Shown: piece after piece, positions 42,017 through 54,060 of the stretch | Layout: every line of letters begins with the position of its first letter | How positions within the stretch are numbered: the stretch's first letter is position 1 | Source: Pagrus major | Taxonomy: Eukaryota; Chordata; Actinopteri; Spariformes; Sparidae | Assembly: GCF_040436345.1 (NCBI RefSeq) | Contig: NC_133230.1 | Span: 14,580,197 to 14,644,196 of the forward strand | DNA: 64,000 bases | Direction: 5' to 3' | Translations under genes and position numbers: made by a program | The notes under the pieces: model-generated | Told to the model about the DNA's origin: nothing | Database searches by the model: none | What the model saw: only the letters and a program-made list of their open reading frames with translations

Positions 42017-45000
42017 CTCCACGCAGCGTCACACAGACGGGGGGAAATCATGGCATATATTAGCTAGCTAACTACTCTCAATCGTTTTGGAGGAGCACTG
42101 AACATGCACTCAAACTGCTACTACACACACAGCTCTGACCTAACCTGCTGCCATCAAACACGACCAAAAACAAACCAATCACAGCCGATGTGCAAACGCC
42201 AAATACAAGCAGCTGTCAAATGAGATCCAGTATTGCTGTTAGTACAGCGACTGCTTAATATTTACATGCTGCAAAGAGGGAAACGAAGCTCCTTGCATCA
42301 ACAATTAATTTGACGCTGATTAATTCATGTAGTTAGAGGGGCGGATAGGTCACTGTGTGTTTCAATTTCTACGTATTCCCAACGACAAAATCTTCTAAAC
42401 GGGCCCACACAGTTATTTTTAGGATAGTTAAATGCACATTTTTAGTCTTGCAAGTACAAGTATTACATGTGTTTTCTTATTTAAAAACTAAAAAAAAGTG
42501 CCATGTCGAAATAGTGTTGATTTACAGAGTAGTATTATTGCTGATACGCTTGGACAAGAGACTGTCAAACTGATGTTAAGTGTTAGAAGGGGGGGGGGAT
42601 CAATACACATTTAACACAACCAAATGGAGGCTGGACAACTGGACCGAGTGTCCGATGTAACCAAACAGAGTATTTATTTGAGGTTTGTATGTTACATGGA
42701 CATTTTAGCTGGATGACAAGATGCATAACGCTTGAATTACCTGTTTGTTAATTTATTTAAAATGTGTTATTTATTAATTTATTCAATATCTACCCATGCA
42801 TTGACTGTTTTCTGCAATGATTTACAGTGTGTCACATGCTATCTGACACTTTGAATTGGCTTAAATTTGATATCTGATGATCATTTTTGCACTTTTTTCG
42901 TGACCCGATGAGACGATGCAGCTGCTTACATTCATAGTTCTTATAGTGCATGATGAATATAAAATTTAAGCTAATGGGCGTCTAGTGCAAAATAGCTTGT
43001 CTCCCAGCTGTCGATGGGAATATTTCCTAAAATATCTACAAGTGTGTGGTACAGTATTTTTCAAAATGTCAAAACAAGAAACGGAGACAATTTAGATTAA
43101 GTATTTGAATTTTTTGCAAGTATTTTAGAAGTGTTTTGGGCCTATTTTATGTTGCACATCTCTTAGCTATTTAATCAATCAGACACTGTGTATGATAGTG
43201 AAGCGTTAGACTTATGAGGCAACATAACCCTGCATGTCATCCTCGGTTTGTTTCCATTTGTCTTTTAATATTGCGGCTAGATGTGCGGCTGTGAGCTCCT
43301 TTAGCGTTGTTTCACTGTGGTAATACAGTGTGTCAGCGTTCACCCCACATGGTTTTCATAATGTAGCGTAGCTCCGAGAAGCAGGTGCGCTGTCGTCTCT
43401 AACAGCTGTGACATGACAGCACCAACTATTACATGACGTTATGAGAGAACTGAAAATGAATGTTTCTAATAGGAGATAGAGGGAAAACAATAATACCTAC
43501 GATGTATTGTAGCACTTTCTGCTCTCTGGTCCCCTTTCTCTCTCTTTTTGTCTTTCTCCTGTCCACATGACTTATTGGACCTATTAAAATATCCCTTCTG
43601 CCTTCCCCCTTACTCTGTTGGTCCCTATGATGATGATAATGATGATATTTTTAAAACAAATTATAAAGAGATATTACAATGATTAAAATTGTATTTGTTG
43701 ACAATGAACACGAATAGAGACAGTATAAATACAGTTTATTCTGTAGTTGATATATAAACATTTATTATTATTATTATTATTATTGTTATTATTATTAATT
43801 GCATTTGATTGTCACTCATGTATAAAATACATTGAACTCAATCGGGCTGGTATTTATCAAATATCTAAGTATTTAAGAACCAATCAGAGACAGTAGCTGT
43901 AGTAGCCCCCGTTGCTAATCTAAGCTAACCAGCTTCTGGCTAGCTTCATATTTATGCTGCAAATATTACAGTGGTATAAATCTTCTCATTTAACTCTTGG
44001 CAAGAAAGCATAAACATTGATACTTTGGTAATTTCATTTATTTGCTTTCTTTCAGAGAGTTTGGTGAAAAGGTTGTTGCCACACTAATACTAGCTAAGCT
44101 TAGCTCAAACGCTAGAAACAGGGGGGAAACAGCTAGCCTGGCTTTGTCCAAGGGTAACAAAATCCACCTCTCAGCACCTCTAAATTGTTGTTTTTACACT
44201 TAGGTATCTGTATGTAATGAAAAAGATAAATTACATGATCATTAGTGAGCTTAAGAGGTGCTAGTAGCTGGATTTTATAACCTTTGGATAAAGCCAGGTC
44301 AACTGCGTCCCTTTTGCTAATCTAAGCTAACCAGCTTCTTGCTAGCTTTAGATTTACAGTACAAAGATGAGAGTGGTATTAATCTTCTCATCTAACTCTC
44401 GGCAAGACAGCATAAACATTATTTGCTTCCTTTAGGAGAGTTAGATGAAAAGATTGTTATCACCCCAATGTCTGCACTAAATATTAAGATAGAGCCACGC
44501 AACATTTGCTTAGCTTAGCTTAGCTCAAACGCTAGAGACAGGGGGAAACAGCTAGCCTGGCTTAGGGTAACAAAAGCCACCTCTCAGCTTCTGTTAATTG
44601 TTGTTTTTACACTTAGGTATCTGTATGTATTAAAAAAAGAGAGATAATATGTTTATTAGTGAGCTTTAGAGGTGCTAGTAGGCTAACTGTTAGCTCCTGT
44701 TGCTAATCTAAGCTAATCAGCTTCATTTACGGTACAAATATGAGCGCTATCAATCTTGTCTCACTCTTTTTAACATGTCCAACCATTTATATTAGTCTGT
44801 GAGTAAAAAGTTAAGGATTCAAGCCCTTAAATTTTGACTTTTAGCTGCTTGATAAATACGGGCCCTGTCCGTATATGACTGACACAGTGATATTTCAGTG
44901 TTAAAAGAATAAATGAAGCTGTTTAGTATTCTCATTGTACAGAAGGCTCTGGCAGTGAGTGTGTGTCTACTGAATAGAGTCACTCCTAGCATATCTAGTT

Positions 45001-45325
45001 TATACCGAGTTTATAGGCTGCATCTCCCTGTGCGCTTTACAGTAGGACGCTTACGTTCTCGGCAACATGAATCGCAGCTGTTCACGACACAGCTCGGAAG
45101 ACGTGTTCCTCATTTTCTTTTTGTTTTTTTGTTTTTTTGAGCTTGTAAATGCGATGGGTCGCTTGTTCAAACAGCCAAAAAATTACCTGTGTACATGTGG
45201 TTCTCTTATAGGGTTTATTACTATAATTATGTTCATGGCTGTGTTGCACACATGCATTGGTTGTTTTTTTTTTTTTCTGACTTCAGTTGTTTGAGTAATG
45301 AATAAAAGAATATTTTTTGGGTTGT
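42017..45325 (+). other. Probable long prrt1 3' UTR with two polyadenylation signals
   Basis: No gene lies between the prrt1 stop and about 47.8 kb. AATAAA occurs at 44908-44913 and 45301-45306. Whether the transcript really extends 3.3 kb is uncertain, since a nearer, weaker signal could be used. The stretch contains G-run 42590-42598, (ATT)n at about 43764-43797, and an interspersed repeat at 43900-44760. Confidence 0.4.
43900..44760. repeat. Locally duplicated interspersed repeat (2.5 copies)
   Basis: The phrase GCTAATCTAAGCTAACCAGC occurs at about 43913 and 44317, and in a shortened form at about 44701. GGGGAAACAGCTAGCCTGGCT occurs near 44124 and 44543. The period is about 390-420 bp. 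The text resembles a dispersed fish repeat that has been duplicated in tandem here. Confidence 0.65.
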
Positions 45326-47820
45326 GAACGATACGTTGGGTGAAAAGCGGCGTCTCATTCTTCCGGTCCGGTTTTCACCTCTCAGTGTCTCTCCATCCTC
45401 TCAGTCTCTCTTTGGCCTTTCCTCTCTCCCCTCATCGCTAAGGTGCTATTTATAGTTGCCCCGGTTTTCTCCCTCCCTGTCTCTCTTTTTCCTCTCGCCG
45501 TCATGAACATGAACTACAGTATCTCTCACTGTCTCTATCTTCTGTTTAATCACACGAGCTCTTGCAGCTTCTCATGTTTATACACTATGACGGCTGTTGT
45601 TTTTTGCTTACCATCTGTATCAACTACCTTCCTATACCTTCCTCTCCAGCGAGCTTGTATTGTACAATCCGAAAATCAAGCATACTGCAGCATTTTGACA
45701 TTCATGGTCCCCAGAGGATAGATCAAATTTCAATTTGTCCAATACTTTGGTTTATGACTAAATATCTGCAAAGCTAATCTTGACATCCCCAGAGCCTCAG
45801 CTGTACTTTGTGTTTAGTGCCTATTAGTAAATGTTAGCATGCTAACACTAAGACAGTAAACAGTAAACACGTGGATGTATCAAAATAACTTGCTTATTAA
45901 CCATCCTACCAGCTAAACATCTGCATTTTAGCATCGTCACTATGAGCATCTTAGCTTGCTGACGTTAGCATTTAGCTCAAACCGCTGCTGTACCCAAGTG
46001 CAGCCTCATAGAGCTGCTAGCACGGCCGAAGACTCTTGGTCTTGTTTGACATTGGGGTTTGTAGTTGCAGTATATCTACTATCTATGTGTATACAGTACA
46101 AACACGACACTGGCTCTAAAGAGGGACTTTAGCGTTCAGTGTTCAGTTGGTTGCAAAGATGATGTTGTGGCCAGCTGGGTACGTTCACCAGCTAGTTGCT
46201 AACCTTGTCTGTGTGACATTTAGTGCTAGAAAGGTCGTGTACAGTGGCTTTTTCACTGAGAACAGCTGCCTGCGACTGAAAATGATGAGTAACGCTGTGA
46301 GCCGGACAAGCTTAACAATGAGCTGAAACTCATTATAATGCTCCTTAAAGGTCGGTAATCACACTGATTTCACTCTGTCAGTTTCCACATTGTTCTTTGG
46401 TGAATCATTATAAAACTATCCATTACAGCCGCTTTAAATAAAACATGTGAAAAGGTGAAACCCAAACAGGGGAAAGAGGTTTGAGGGAGGAACTAGAGGT
46501 GGGAGCCGAGCCAGCCTGTGTGTGCAGGATCACAGATGGCCATTTAGCCTCCTGAGGAGACCCAGCATCACTGAGATCATTTAACTTGGCCTCACGCTGC
46601 ACGCCTCTCTCCTCCATCACACGGACCCAGCTTCCCCCCGGGTCGGCCACGCTGGCTGTCTCGCTGTGTGTTTGTGTCATCCTGCGGTTGCTCTCGCTGG
46701 GCTGTCGTCTCAGCCGCGGCATCAGGACTGATGGGTAATAGCTGCTAATATGTAATAATGCTTGGGAAATAAAAAGCCTACCTCCTGCAAACACAAAGGC
46801 ACAGATAACTAATCCACCTACACACATAAATCCAAAAGGTGTTAGAAGAGAAAAACAAACACAGAGGGTTTCGTGCTGCTGCTGCTGACATTTGAGACAA
46901 TACAGCCTGGAAACTGCAGCCAATGATTCGTGTTAACGCTCGTTCAGCGTCGTTAAACGCCGGCATCAAGGGGAATCTCGTCCTTTACCTTCATGCTTCC
47001 ACTGTTTTTCTCTACACATCACCTGTCAGTCCTCCAAGCAGAAGAGAGATCCTCACCTCAAAGATATATTTAAGCATACCTTTGCTCTGTATTTTGCTGA
47101 GTTGTGGACTATCTCAGATGTTTCCAGCAGCAAGTAGAAATCCACAAGTTTACTCAACGTAACTGTACGTTTAATTTGGTTGCTTGCCGCTTCTTCCGGG
47201 ACGGGGAAGTGGGCTGAATGAGAGTAAACTTAGCTTGAATAAACCTTTAAAACATTACCTCGTCTGTGAACATTTGTGACTGAGTCTTGTTACATTTTTA
47301 TCAGCAGTGGAGGTTGTTTTAATGGTTCGTTAACCACCGGCGAAGCCAGTTTGCACAGAAATGCCAATTTACCTAATAATGTTGCTTTAAGTACAGTTTT
47401 GATGTATTTTAATGTCTTTGCCAACTTATATCATACTTAATTTCAGAAGTAAATATTGTACATTTTCATCCACTACATTTGTCAAACATGTTTAGTTACT
47501 AGTCACTTTGCAGGTTTAGATTTTGGGAATTAAAGGTAAAGAACTAACTATTATTTCTATTATCTTTTATATCCTAGAATATGATGTATATAATGTTAAA
47601 GTGTGACCCCTCTCATTTAACAGAGTATTTTTACATTGTGGTACTTCTATGTCTTATTAGGTACAATATCTGAATACTTCTTCCACTTCTACTGTCAAAC
47701 AAGTGAAAGCACAGAGGTGTAATGAGCAAAATGTACTTAAAGTACTCATCCTGTATCCCCTGTCACTGAAATATTATGTTATCAAGTTTAGTAGTTTGGC
47801 CAAGTGGTACCCAATATCAA
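45326..47820. other. Intergenic region between prrt1 and tmem268
   Basis: No gene recognised. 45780-46060 resembles a dispersed fish repeat (TGTTAGCATGCTAACA, CTTAGCTTGCTGACGTTAGC, CATAGAGCTGCTAGCACGG). 47380-47780 resembles another (TTGTACATTTTCATCCACTACATT). A 166-codon minus frame at 46423-46923 has no recognisable domain and is probably chance. Confidence 0.5.
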
Positions 47821-47829
47821 TATTTTCCT

Positions 47830-48200
47830 CAGTATGTTTTTATTTGTGCAAATAATTTAAACAGCAGTGATTAAAGTCGTGATTGTTTACAAGAGTACAA
47901 ATATTGTTTTACAGCAGCTGGAATAGAGCTCAGTGTGTTCTCAGTGTGACGACATTTGGCAGCGTGCGGACATTGTTGGGTCCGAACGGACAAAGATCCA
48001 GGTGGCACAAACACAGAGCTGGCACAGAGTCACAGCAGCCTGCAGGCCCGGAGCAACAACCTTAAATACAAAGAGTCTGAAGCTCCAAATGTGCTCTTGA
48101 ACATGCAACCTAAGCTGTGTTTCCTCCTAAATGTCAGTTCAGAGAATATATACAAAGCAAAGAAAGTGTAGTCCGCCAGCGTCCTGGTTTGACAGCTCTG
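47830..48200 (-). other. tmem268 3' UTR and polyadenylation signal
   Basis: The complement of TTTTTATTTG at about 47838-47847 supplies AATAAA on the minus strand, 355 bp past the TAA. No other open frame of interest. Confidence 0.45.
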
Positions 48201-51200
48201 TTATCGAAGGATCTTCTTTTTGATGTACTGGCAGAGGCAGAGAGGGGCGGTGCTGCAGTGGTTCCTCTGAGGACGTAGGCGGTGGTGTGACGGTCCTGAC
48301 AGCTGCTGAGACACCAGCAGCTTCACATAAGCGGCGCTGTACGTCATCAGAAGCTGGTGGGCTTTCGCCTGCAAGACAAAGACATTAACACTTCTTTCAC
48401 CCCGAGAGGGAAAAGACACAAGTTTATGGAGAATGAGGAAAAATAAAAAACATCTCTTTACCTGAGCAGGTAACGATACGTCAGGGATGAGGCTGTAGTT
48501 GGTGGTGACTCGGGCGTCCTCCCGCCGGCCGGTGGAGGTACCGCTGCTCGTCTCCTCGTTTCTCAGCAGAGGCCTCTGTTCATCCGAGTCCTGCTCAACA
48601 TCTGACCCGCCGACCTCGGGGTCAGCAGCCATCACCTCGGTCACGAGGACGAGGTGGGACATTTTCTTCTTCAGTTTTTTCTGCTCAAAGTGGGACAAGT
48701 TGATGAAAGCTACGCCGTGTGATGCAATCCCGTGCAGAAATAAAATATCCTCTCGACAGCATCTAGAATTATGTTTCTATTGATTTTTGAAGGAGGACTA
48801 ACATGGGTGCACAAAGAAATCGATAAAGCAGCAGTAGAACAAACAGAGCGACAGATGTACTCGACTCTCTCACCTGGGTGTCATTGGCCACAAAGCTGCG
48901 CTCCTCTAAAGTTTCAGTCAGCGCCCTCAGACAGCGGGACATGTCCCAATACACGAAATACAGCTGCAGACACACACAGAGGCATGAAAACAGGAGCGTC
49001 AGTGGCCATCAAAGCAAATTAATTGTCATTACTGCCCTCCGAATGTTCACATAAAGAGAACTGTCTCCTTTTTCTTACAATTTGTTTTTGTTTTTCTGTT
49101 TATATTATTTGAATTTTTGTGTCAAATACAAGTACGACAGACATGTTCCCTGAACCGCTGATGGATCTGGAAGATGAACTTTGCTGTGTTTTCTGCAGCC
49201 TATGTGAGAAAATGCTTTTGGCAGTAAATCTGACTTATAAAACAAAAACAAAAAACACTGATCAGTCGTCTCTACAAGCTCATGTTGTGTTGGCAGACAT
49301 TGTCCAAACACACACAACATTTATTTTACCTTCTAGTGAAGACCGTAAACTTTCAAAAGATACCAAAAACATCAGAATACATTTGGGGTATTTGTCTATG
49401 AAGTAGTGTTGTAGAGAGTACCAAAAAGTCACACTTGAGTAAAAATAAAGATTAAAATATTAATTTGGTAAAAGTAAAAGTCACCCGTGCGACTAGTACC
49501 TGAGTAAAAGACTTGAAATAACTGATATTTAATGTACTTAAGTCTCAAAAGCAATTTTCTGGCTATAAATTTACTTAAATGTACCGTTTTATTTCAATTG
49601 TCGATAAAATAAATTGATTTAAAAATGCGTTGCTTTGACCGTGGGGCCAGTAGTTTACTGTTTTCAACTGTTTCGTAGATCAATAGACAGCGAATTATGT
49701 GTTTTCGCTTTGTCATTGTTGTGTTGTTTTAATTGCCGTCTTGTTGTGTCATTAACCACGTGATCTTGTGGTTTATACGGTTTCCTGTTTCCTTACAAAC
49801 TTCAGCTCTCCAACAACACGAAAAGATGAAACAACAAAACTAGACAACTGCAGAATTTCGACAGCCTAACAGCTGTGGGTCATGTTAAACATCATCCTAC
49901 AACAGTCGACGGAGACAAATGTTTTGAACAAGGACATTTATACACTTCTGGCACATGTGGAGCCTCATTTTCTCTCAGTTTTAGGTGATTTCTTTGAGAA
50001 CAACCTGCATGTTTCCGTTGCAGTTCTGAACCCAGTCGGCCACGGCCACCAGCAGCTTGTGCTTCACCATCCTCTCGTTCACCTGGATCAACCGGACGTC
50101 TAAGTTCATGTTTAACTGACACAGACAGAGAACAAAGAATCAAATATGATTATCATTACTTAATACGAAGACGTCACTGTAAACTCATTTTTACCACGAC
50201 GGGCTGATTTACCTCCTTGTTGCTGTGGTGGAGGATGAAGATGACGGCGGTGGTGAGGAAGATGGAGACCAGGCTGACAGAGAGACAGAGGACCCAGTAG
50301 TCAGTGACAGTGATGTAGAGGTGGAGGGTGGAGAACACGGCGCACCACACCACCACATACAGCACCTGGTGGAGGGACGGGACGGGTGGAAGATGGTTAG
50401 CTTACGAAAATAACCCCTGATGATGTCACTGGGACAGAGTTTGAAAGACACGGGTGGTGATGTCAGCGTTTTTTAAGGATTGTTTTAAAAGGCTGGATAT
50501 TTCGGGCCTCCTGTGATTTTTGTCCATCTGTCTCTTGCAGGTTCCCAGTCTTTACCGAGGTGTGATATAAAGCCAACAGAGTGCTCATTTAAGGGAAAAC
50601 AAAAGCGTAACGGTGAGAGTTAAGAGATCGTACCGGTGCCAGTATGAAATTAAAGAGAGCCGAGTTGAAAACCATGTATCTCCTGACTGAGGGGACGTCC
50701 AGAGCCGTCTTCAGTGGAGCCTCCATGTCTCTGACTGGGACCTAACAGGATGAAAACAAAAGCAAACTAATAAATAAACAACAGATGAGATATATTTTGG
50801 ACGTTTATTTAAATGTGTGTCTGTACGTTCACCTGGAAGCCGGCATCCTCCAGTTTGGCCCGGCACAGAGACAGGTCAAAGCTCGGGTTCAGTGCTGAAC
50901 AGCTCGGCACTGACGCGACACACTGACCTGAGATTTAGAGACGAATGGAGAATAACACAATCACCAGGATAGTGTGTCACAATATGAAGCAGACTGACCA
51001 ACTTGTGTGTTTTTGTTTACTTTTGTTTTGCTGTTTTTTTCTTCTTTTGATGATGTTGTTGCCTTTTTTTTTAAATTAATGTTATATTTATATACTTTGA
51101 TACTGAAAATTCAATAAACAAATTTGAGGAAGAAAAAAAAGGATATAATGTCAGCAGCAGTTCCTGAAAATCACAAATACAATCCAAGGTTGACATTTGT

Positions 51201-52899
51201 ACCAAACGTTGCATATCACGTTCCCATTATATGCTTATTAGTTGACCTTCACATCAGGTTGTGGAGGTGACGGAGGAAGCGTTGTTACAGGTTTTTGGGT
51301 GTTTTTTGAGGAGGTCTGCGGACATTTTTGCGGCAACCAGAACTGGGCATTTGTCACGGAAAGTCAGACCACCTCCATCTGTAGGTATCTTAGGTATTTT
51401 AAGCCAAACCATGATGTTTTCCTAACCCTAACCAAGTGTTGTTTGTGCCTAAACCTCAGCGGACCATAAGCACGGCATTATGAATAGGGAAAAACAAAAA
51501 ATTCAACCTAAACAGACTTAAAGTTGTAACATAAAGAAACATTTAGTTTGAACTTATCTGTGGTTTTGCCTTACCTAGCTGACATTCGGTAAAATATATT
51601 AAATTAACACATGTATAGGCCTTAAAAAACATGAATACAACAGGATAAATGTTGGCAAAGTATGTATTTGAAGGCCACGGGTATGTTGCAACTCTATGTT
51701 TCTTTATGCTTAGATTTAAATTTTACACAGTTTCTTTTGTCTGGTTATATTTTGGCACAAAAAACCACTTGGTTAGGGTCAGAAAAATAACTTTTGATTG
51801 CTTAAAATACCTGGTTTTGTCACCACAAACGCAGCTGGACATGTTACAACGTTTTTGTCACCACAAACATGAAATTGTCTACAGGTTTTCTTAAAAATGT
51901 CCACTGGTTTCACACTTACAAACAGAAACGTTAACTGCCAATACTTTATTCTGGCAACTGAGCTGCCAGAAACCCAGAGTACAATCAGCAATCTCTATTC
52001 AATCTATAAAACAACACACACAGCCAAAAACATCCTCAGCCCGCAGTAGCTACACAGGAAGCTGCTCATTAGCTGAGTCATCATGAGTATTTAACAATTT
52101 AACGACCTGAGAGATAAAAATAATTATTCACCCTGTTAGACCTGGCCAGCCCTGCAGCGATCCAGAGGAAAGGACACAACATTTCAGACATAGTGCCGTA
52201 ATTTACCCTGATGCACTAAATCTAACATTCGTCCGACAAAGCCGGTGGTTTTAAGCACTTATTTAGGGAAATAACAAAGAAAATGTTGGTGTAAAATGAG
52301 AAGTGAAACTAACACGGCCCTCTGGCAGCAGTGAAAAGTTGCTGTGCTGTCACTGAAGACAAAAGTGAAAACAACACAGAAGCACAAAGATGAATAAAAG
52401 TGGGCCGGTCAGTACAAACTTGGGGGATGATGGCCCAAGACATCTGAAGCATGTGAGCGCGACGTTACGGTGACTACATGGTGATAATCCTTTTTTAATG
52501 CTGCAGAAGTACTGACAGAGTGTACAGCAGGGCTGCTCATGTGGAAATGTGGAATAAGACTCACTGATCTGTCATACTTCACTGACACAGTCTTAAAAAA
52601 TCCAGAAACAAGCAATGCAGGGCGAAGGGTAGAGGACAAAACCAAGTGATGATGGCACAAATGGAAGCAGATGTCATAGCCAAGATGATTCCTCCTGACC
52701 ATCTCATAAATATGACACTGAGAGTAAATGAAGAATTGTTTTCATCACATTTTATCCGATAAAAACAAATAAAGAAGCAGCTGTTACCATTTGACCAGTT
52801 TGGTCTGTTGTTGTTGGCCCGTGGCTGAGGTTTGCTCGGTCTTATTTGAACCTCCACCTCACTCTCCTCCGTCACGTCTCCGTTCGTGTCCTCCATCAT
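48201..52899 (-). CDS. tmem268: Transmembrane protein 268
   Basis: Two-pass membrane protein of poorly known function. Coding exons in transcript order: 52917-52788 (ATG at 52899), 50927-50833, 50741-50634, 50365-50213, 50115-50005, 48963-48874, 48680-48462, 48368-48201. From the ATG they sum to 1056 bp (351 aa plus TAA; human 342 aa). Matches to human TMEM268 from memory: SFDLSLCRAKLEDAGFQVPV, VRRYMVFNS, YVVVWCAVFSTLHLYIT (first helix), LSVSLVSIFLTTAVIFILHH (second helix), MVKHKLLVAVADWVQNC, LYFVYWDMSRC. The C-terminal half is soluble, with acidic/Ser-rich DPEVGGSDVEQDSDEQRPLL and final QLLMTYSAAYVKLLVSQQL. The two ATGs in tandem (MMED) both fit. The acceptor of the 219-bp exon is the least certain junction. 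Confidence 0.9.
49415..49600. repeat. Dispersed fish repeat in a tmem268 intron
   Basis: Text such as CACTTGAGTAAAAATAAAG, GGTAAAAGTAAAAGTCACC and AATGTACTTAAGTCTCAAAA resembles a repeat common between fish genes. The intron 48964-50004 that holds it otherwise shows no gene. Confidence 0.45.
51250..51970. repeat. Fold-back element in tmem268 intron 1
   Basis: The left part (about 51300-51440) has GTATTTTAAGCCAAACCATGA and TTCCTAACCCTAACCAAGTG. The right part (about 51770-51960) reads TTGGTTAGGGTCAGAAAAAT, then TTAAAATACCTGG and TTTCTTAAAAATGTCCACTGG, the reverse complement of the same family. It is an inverted-repeat, non-coding element inside the long intron 50928-52787. Confidence 0.6.
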
Positions 52900-53149
52900 C
52901 TCAGAGGAAACCACATCCTAAAGAAGAAACAGATAACAGCATCCGAAATATCTTCCAAATCAGCTGACGCCTTAGTAAGAACAGATCATTTTTAAGTGGG
53001 CTTCACAAGAACATTTCTGCATTTCCTTTAACGAACTTATGAAAAACTGGAATTTCAAAAAGTTTCCTCACAGCTCTTAAGTCCTTGAAACAGTCAGTAA
53101 CACATTACTAAAACTGAAACTCAGAAACGAAGTATGGAAATATGGTTTA

Positions 53150-53345
53150 AAGGTGCAATATGTAAGAACTGGCCACCTGTTAAAGTCATACTAAGAACAA
53201 ACAGGGGCCAGCATATCACAAGAGCAACAGCTAACTGCTGCTAACTGTTGCTGCTGTAAGCAAGTTAGCTTGGTTAGCTGTGTATCTAGTGGGAACTTGG
53301 AGCACCAGAGTAGTATTGGTGTTTACACGGCTAGCTGGTTGGTTT
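53150..53345. repeat. Dispersed fish repeat upstream of tmem268 coding start
   Basis: AAAGGTGCAATATGTAAGAAC followed by a GCTAACTGCTGCTAACTG-rich stretch. Similar GCTAGC/GCTAAC-rich text occurs at about 25735-25890 and 40945-41110 in this window. Confidence 0.5.
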
Positions 53346-53848
53346 AAATAGTTTAAATAATAAATAGGCAGCTGCTGAAATAATAATTGTAAGCTATAAA
53401 CAGTTGAAATAGCGTTAGCATTAATGTTTAAAACATTAGAGGTAGTAGGTTAACAGTTAACATCGGTAGGCTAGGTAAACGTCCATTCTGCAAAACCTAA
53501 CAAGACGCTAACGCAAACTTTAATGCATGTAACGGCTAAACATGTCAACAACAAACAAGTGCAATCTCATTTGTGTACGGATGTCCAGATAGACCGCAGC
53601 CTTTATCTCTGATAAACATGTTCACAGTTTATTTTAAGTGACTTCAGAAACAGACACGCAGGAAACTAGATCACTTCTGCTTTCAATAGTATTATTATCT
53701 AAACGTATGCCTACTTAAAATGTTTATTACGCCCTAATACTCCGTCCTTTAGTGTTAGCATGAATTTTAGGCGCTTATTAATTGAATAGTAAAGCACTGC
53801 ATCATATTTTTATTTTATTTTATGAGCCTTTAGTGTTGCCTGCGCTAC

Positions 53849-54000
53849 CTTTGGAGTAAAATGTCCAGTGTCAAGTTTTATCTCGGCGTAGTTCAGCCTG
53901 TTAACAGAGGATAAGAGGTATCTTGGGAGCTCAACAGGGACCCTCGGCAACACAAAACAGAAAGAAACCAATGAAAGCTACTTATAGACGACTCTCTCTC
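53849..54000 (-). promoter_or_regulatory. Candidate tmem268 5' untranslated exon and promoter
   Basis: On the minus strand, CTCCAAAG|GTAGCGCAGG gives a donor at 53849/53848 that could splice to the acceptor at 52917. Upstream sequence up to about 54060 is more GC-rich than its surroundings. No ATG in frame was found in it, so it would be untranslated. Confidence 0.35.
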
Positions 54001-54060
54001 GTCTATTTCCATCTCACACTCCCGCCTGCCCGCCTGTGACGGAGCCACATATTACCACCG

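Noticed and set aside
46423-46923. 166-codon minus-strand frame between prrt1 and tmem268
   Set aside because: No recognisable domain, no clear splice signals and unremarkable composition. It could be re-examined if transcripts map here.
52409-52702. 97-codon minus-strand frame in tmem268 intron 1
   Set aside because: No family resemblance; lies downstream of the donor at 52788 in intron sequence.
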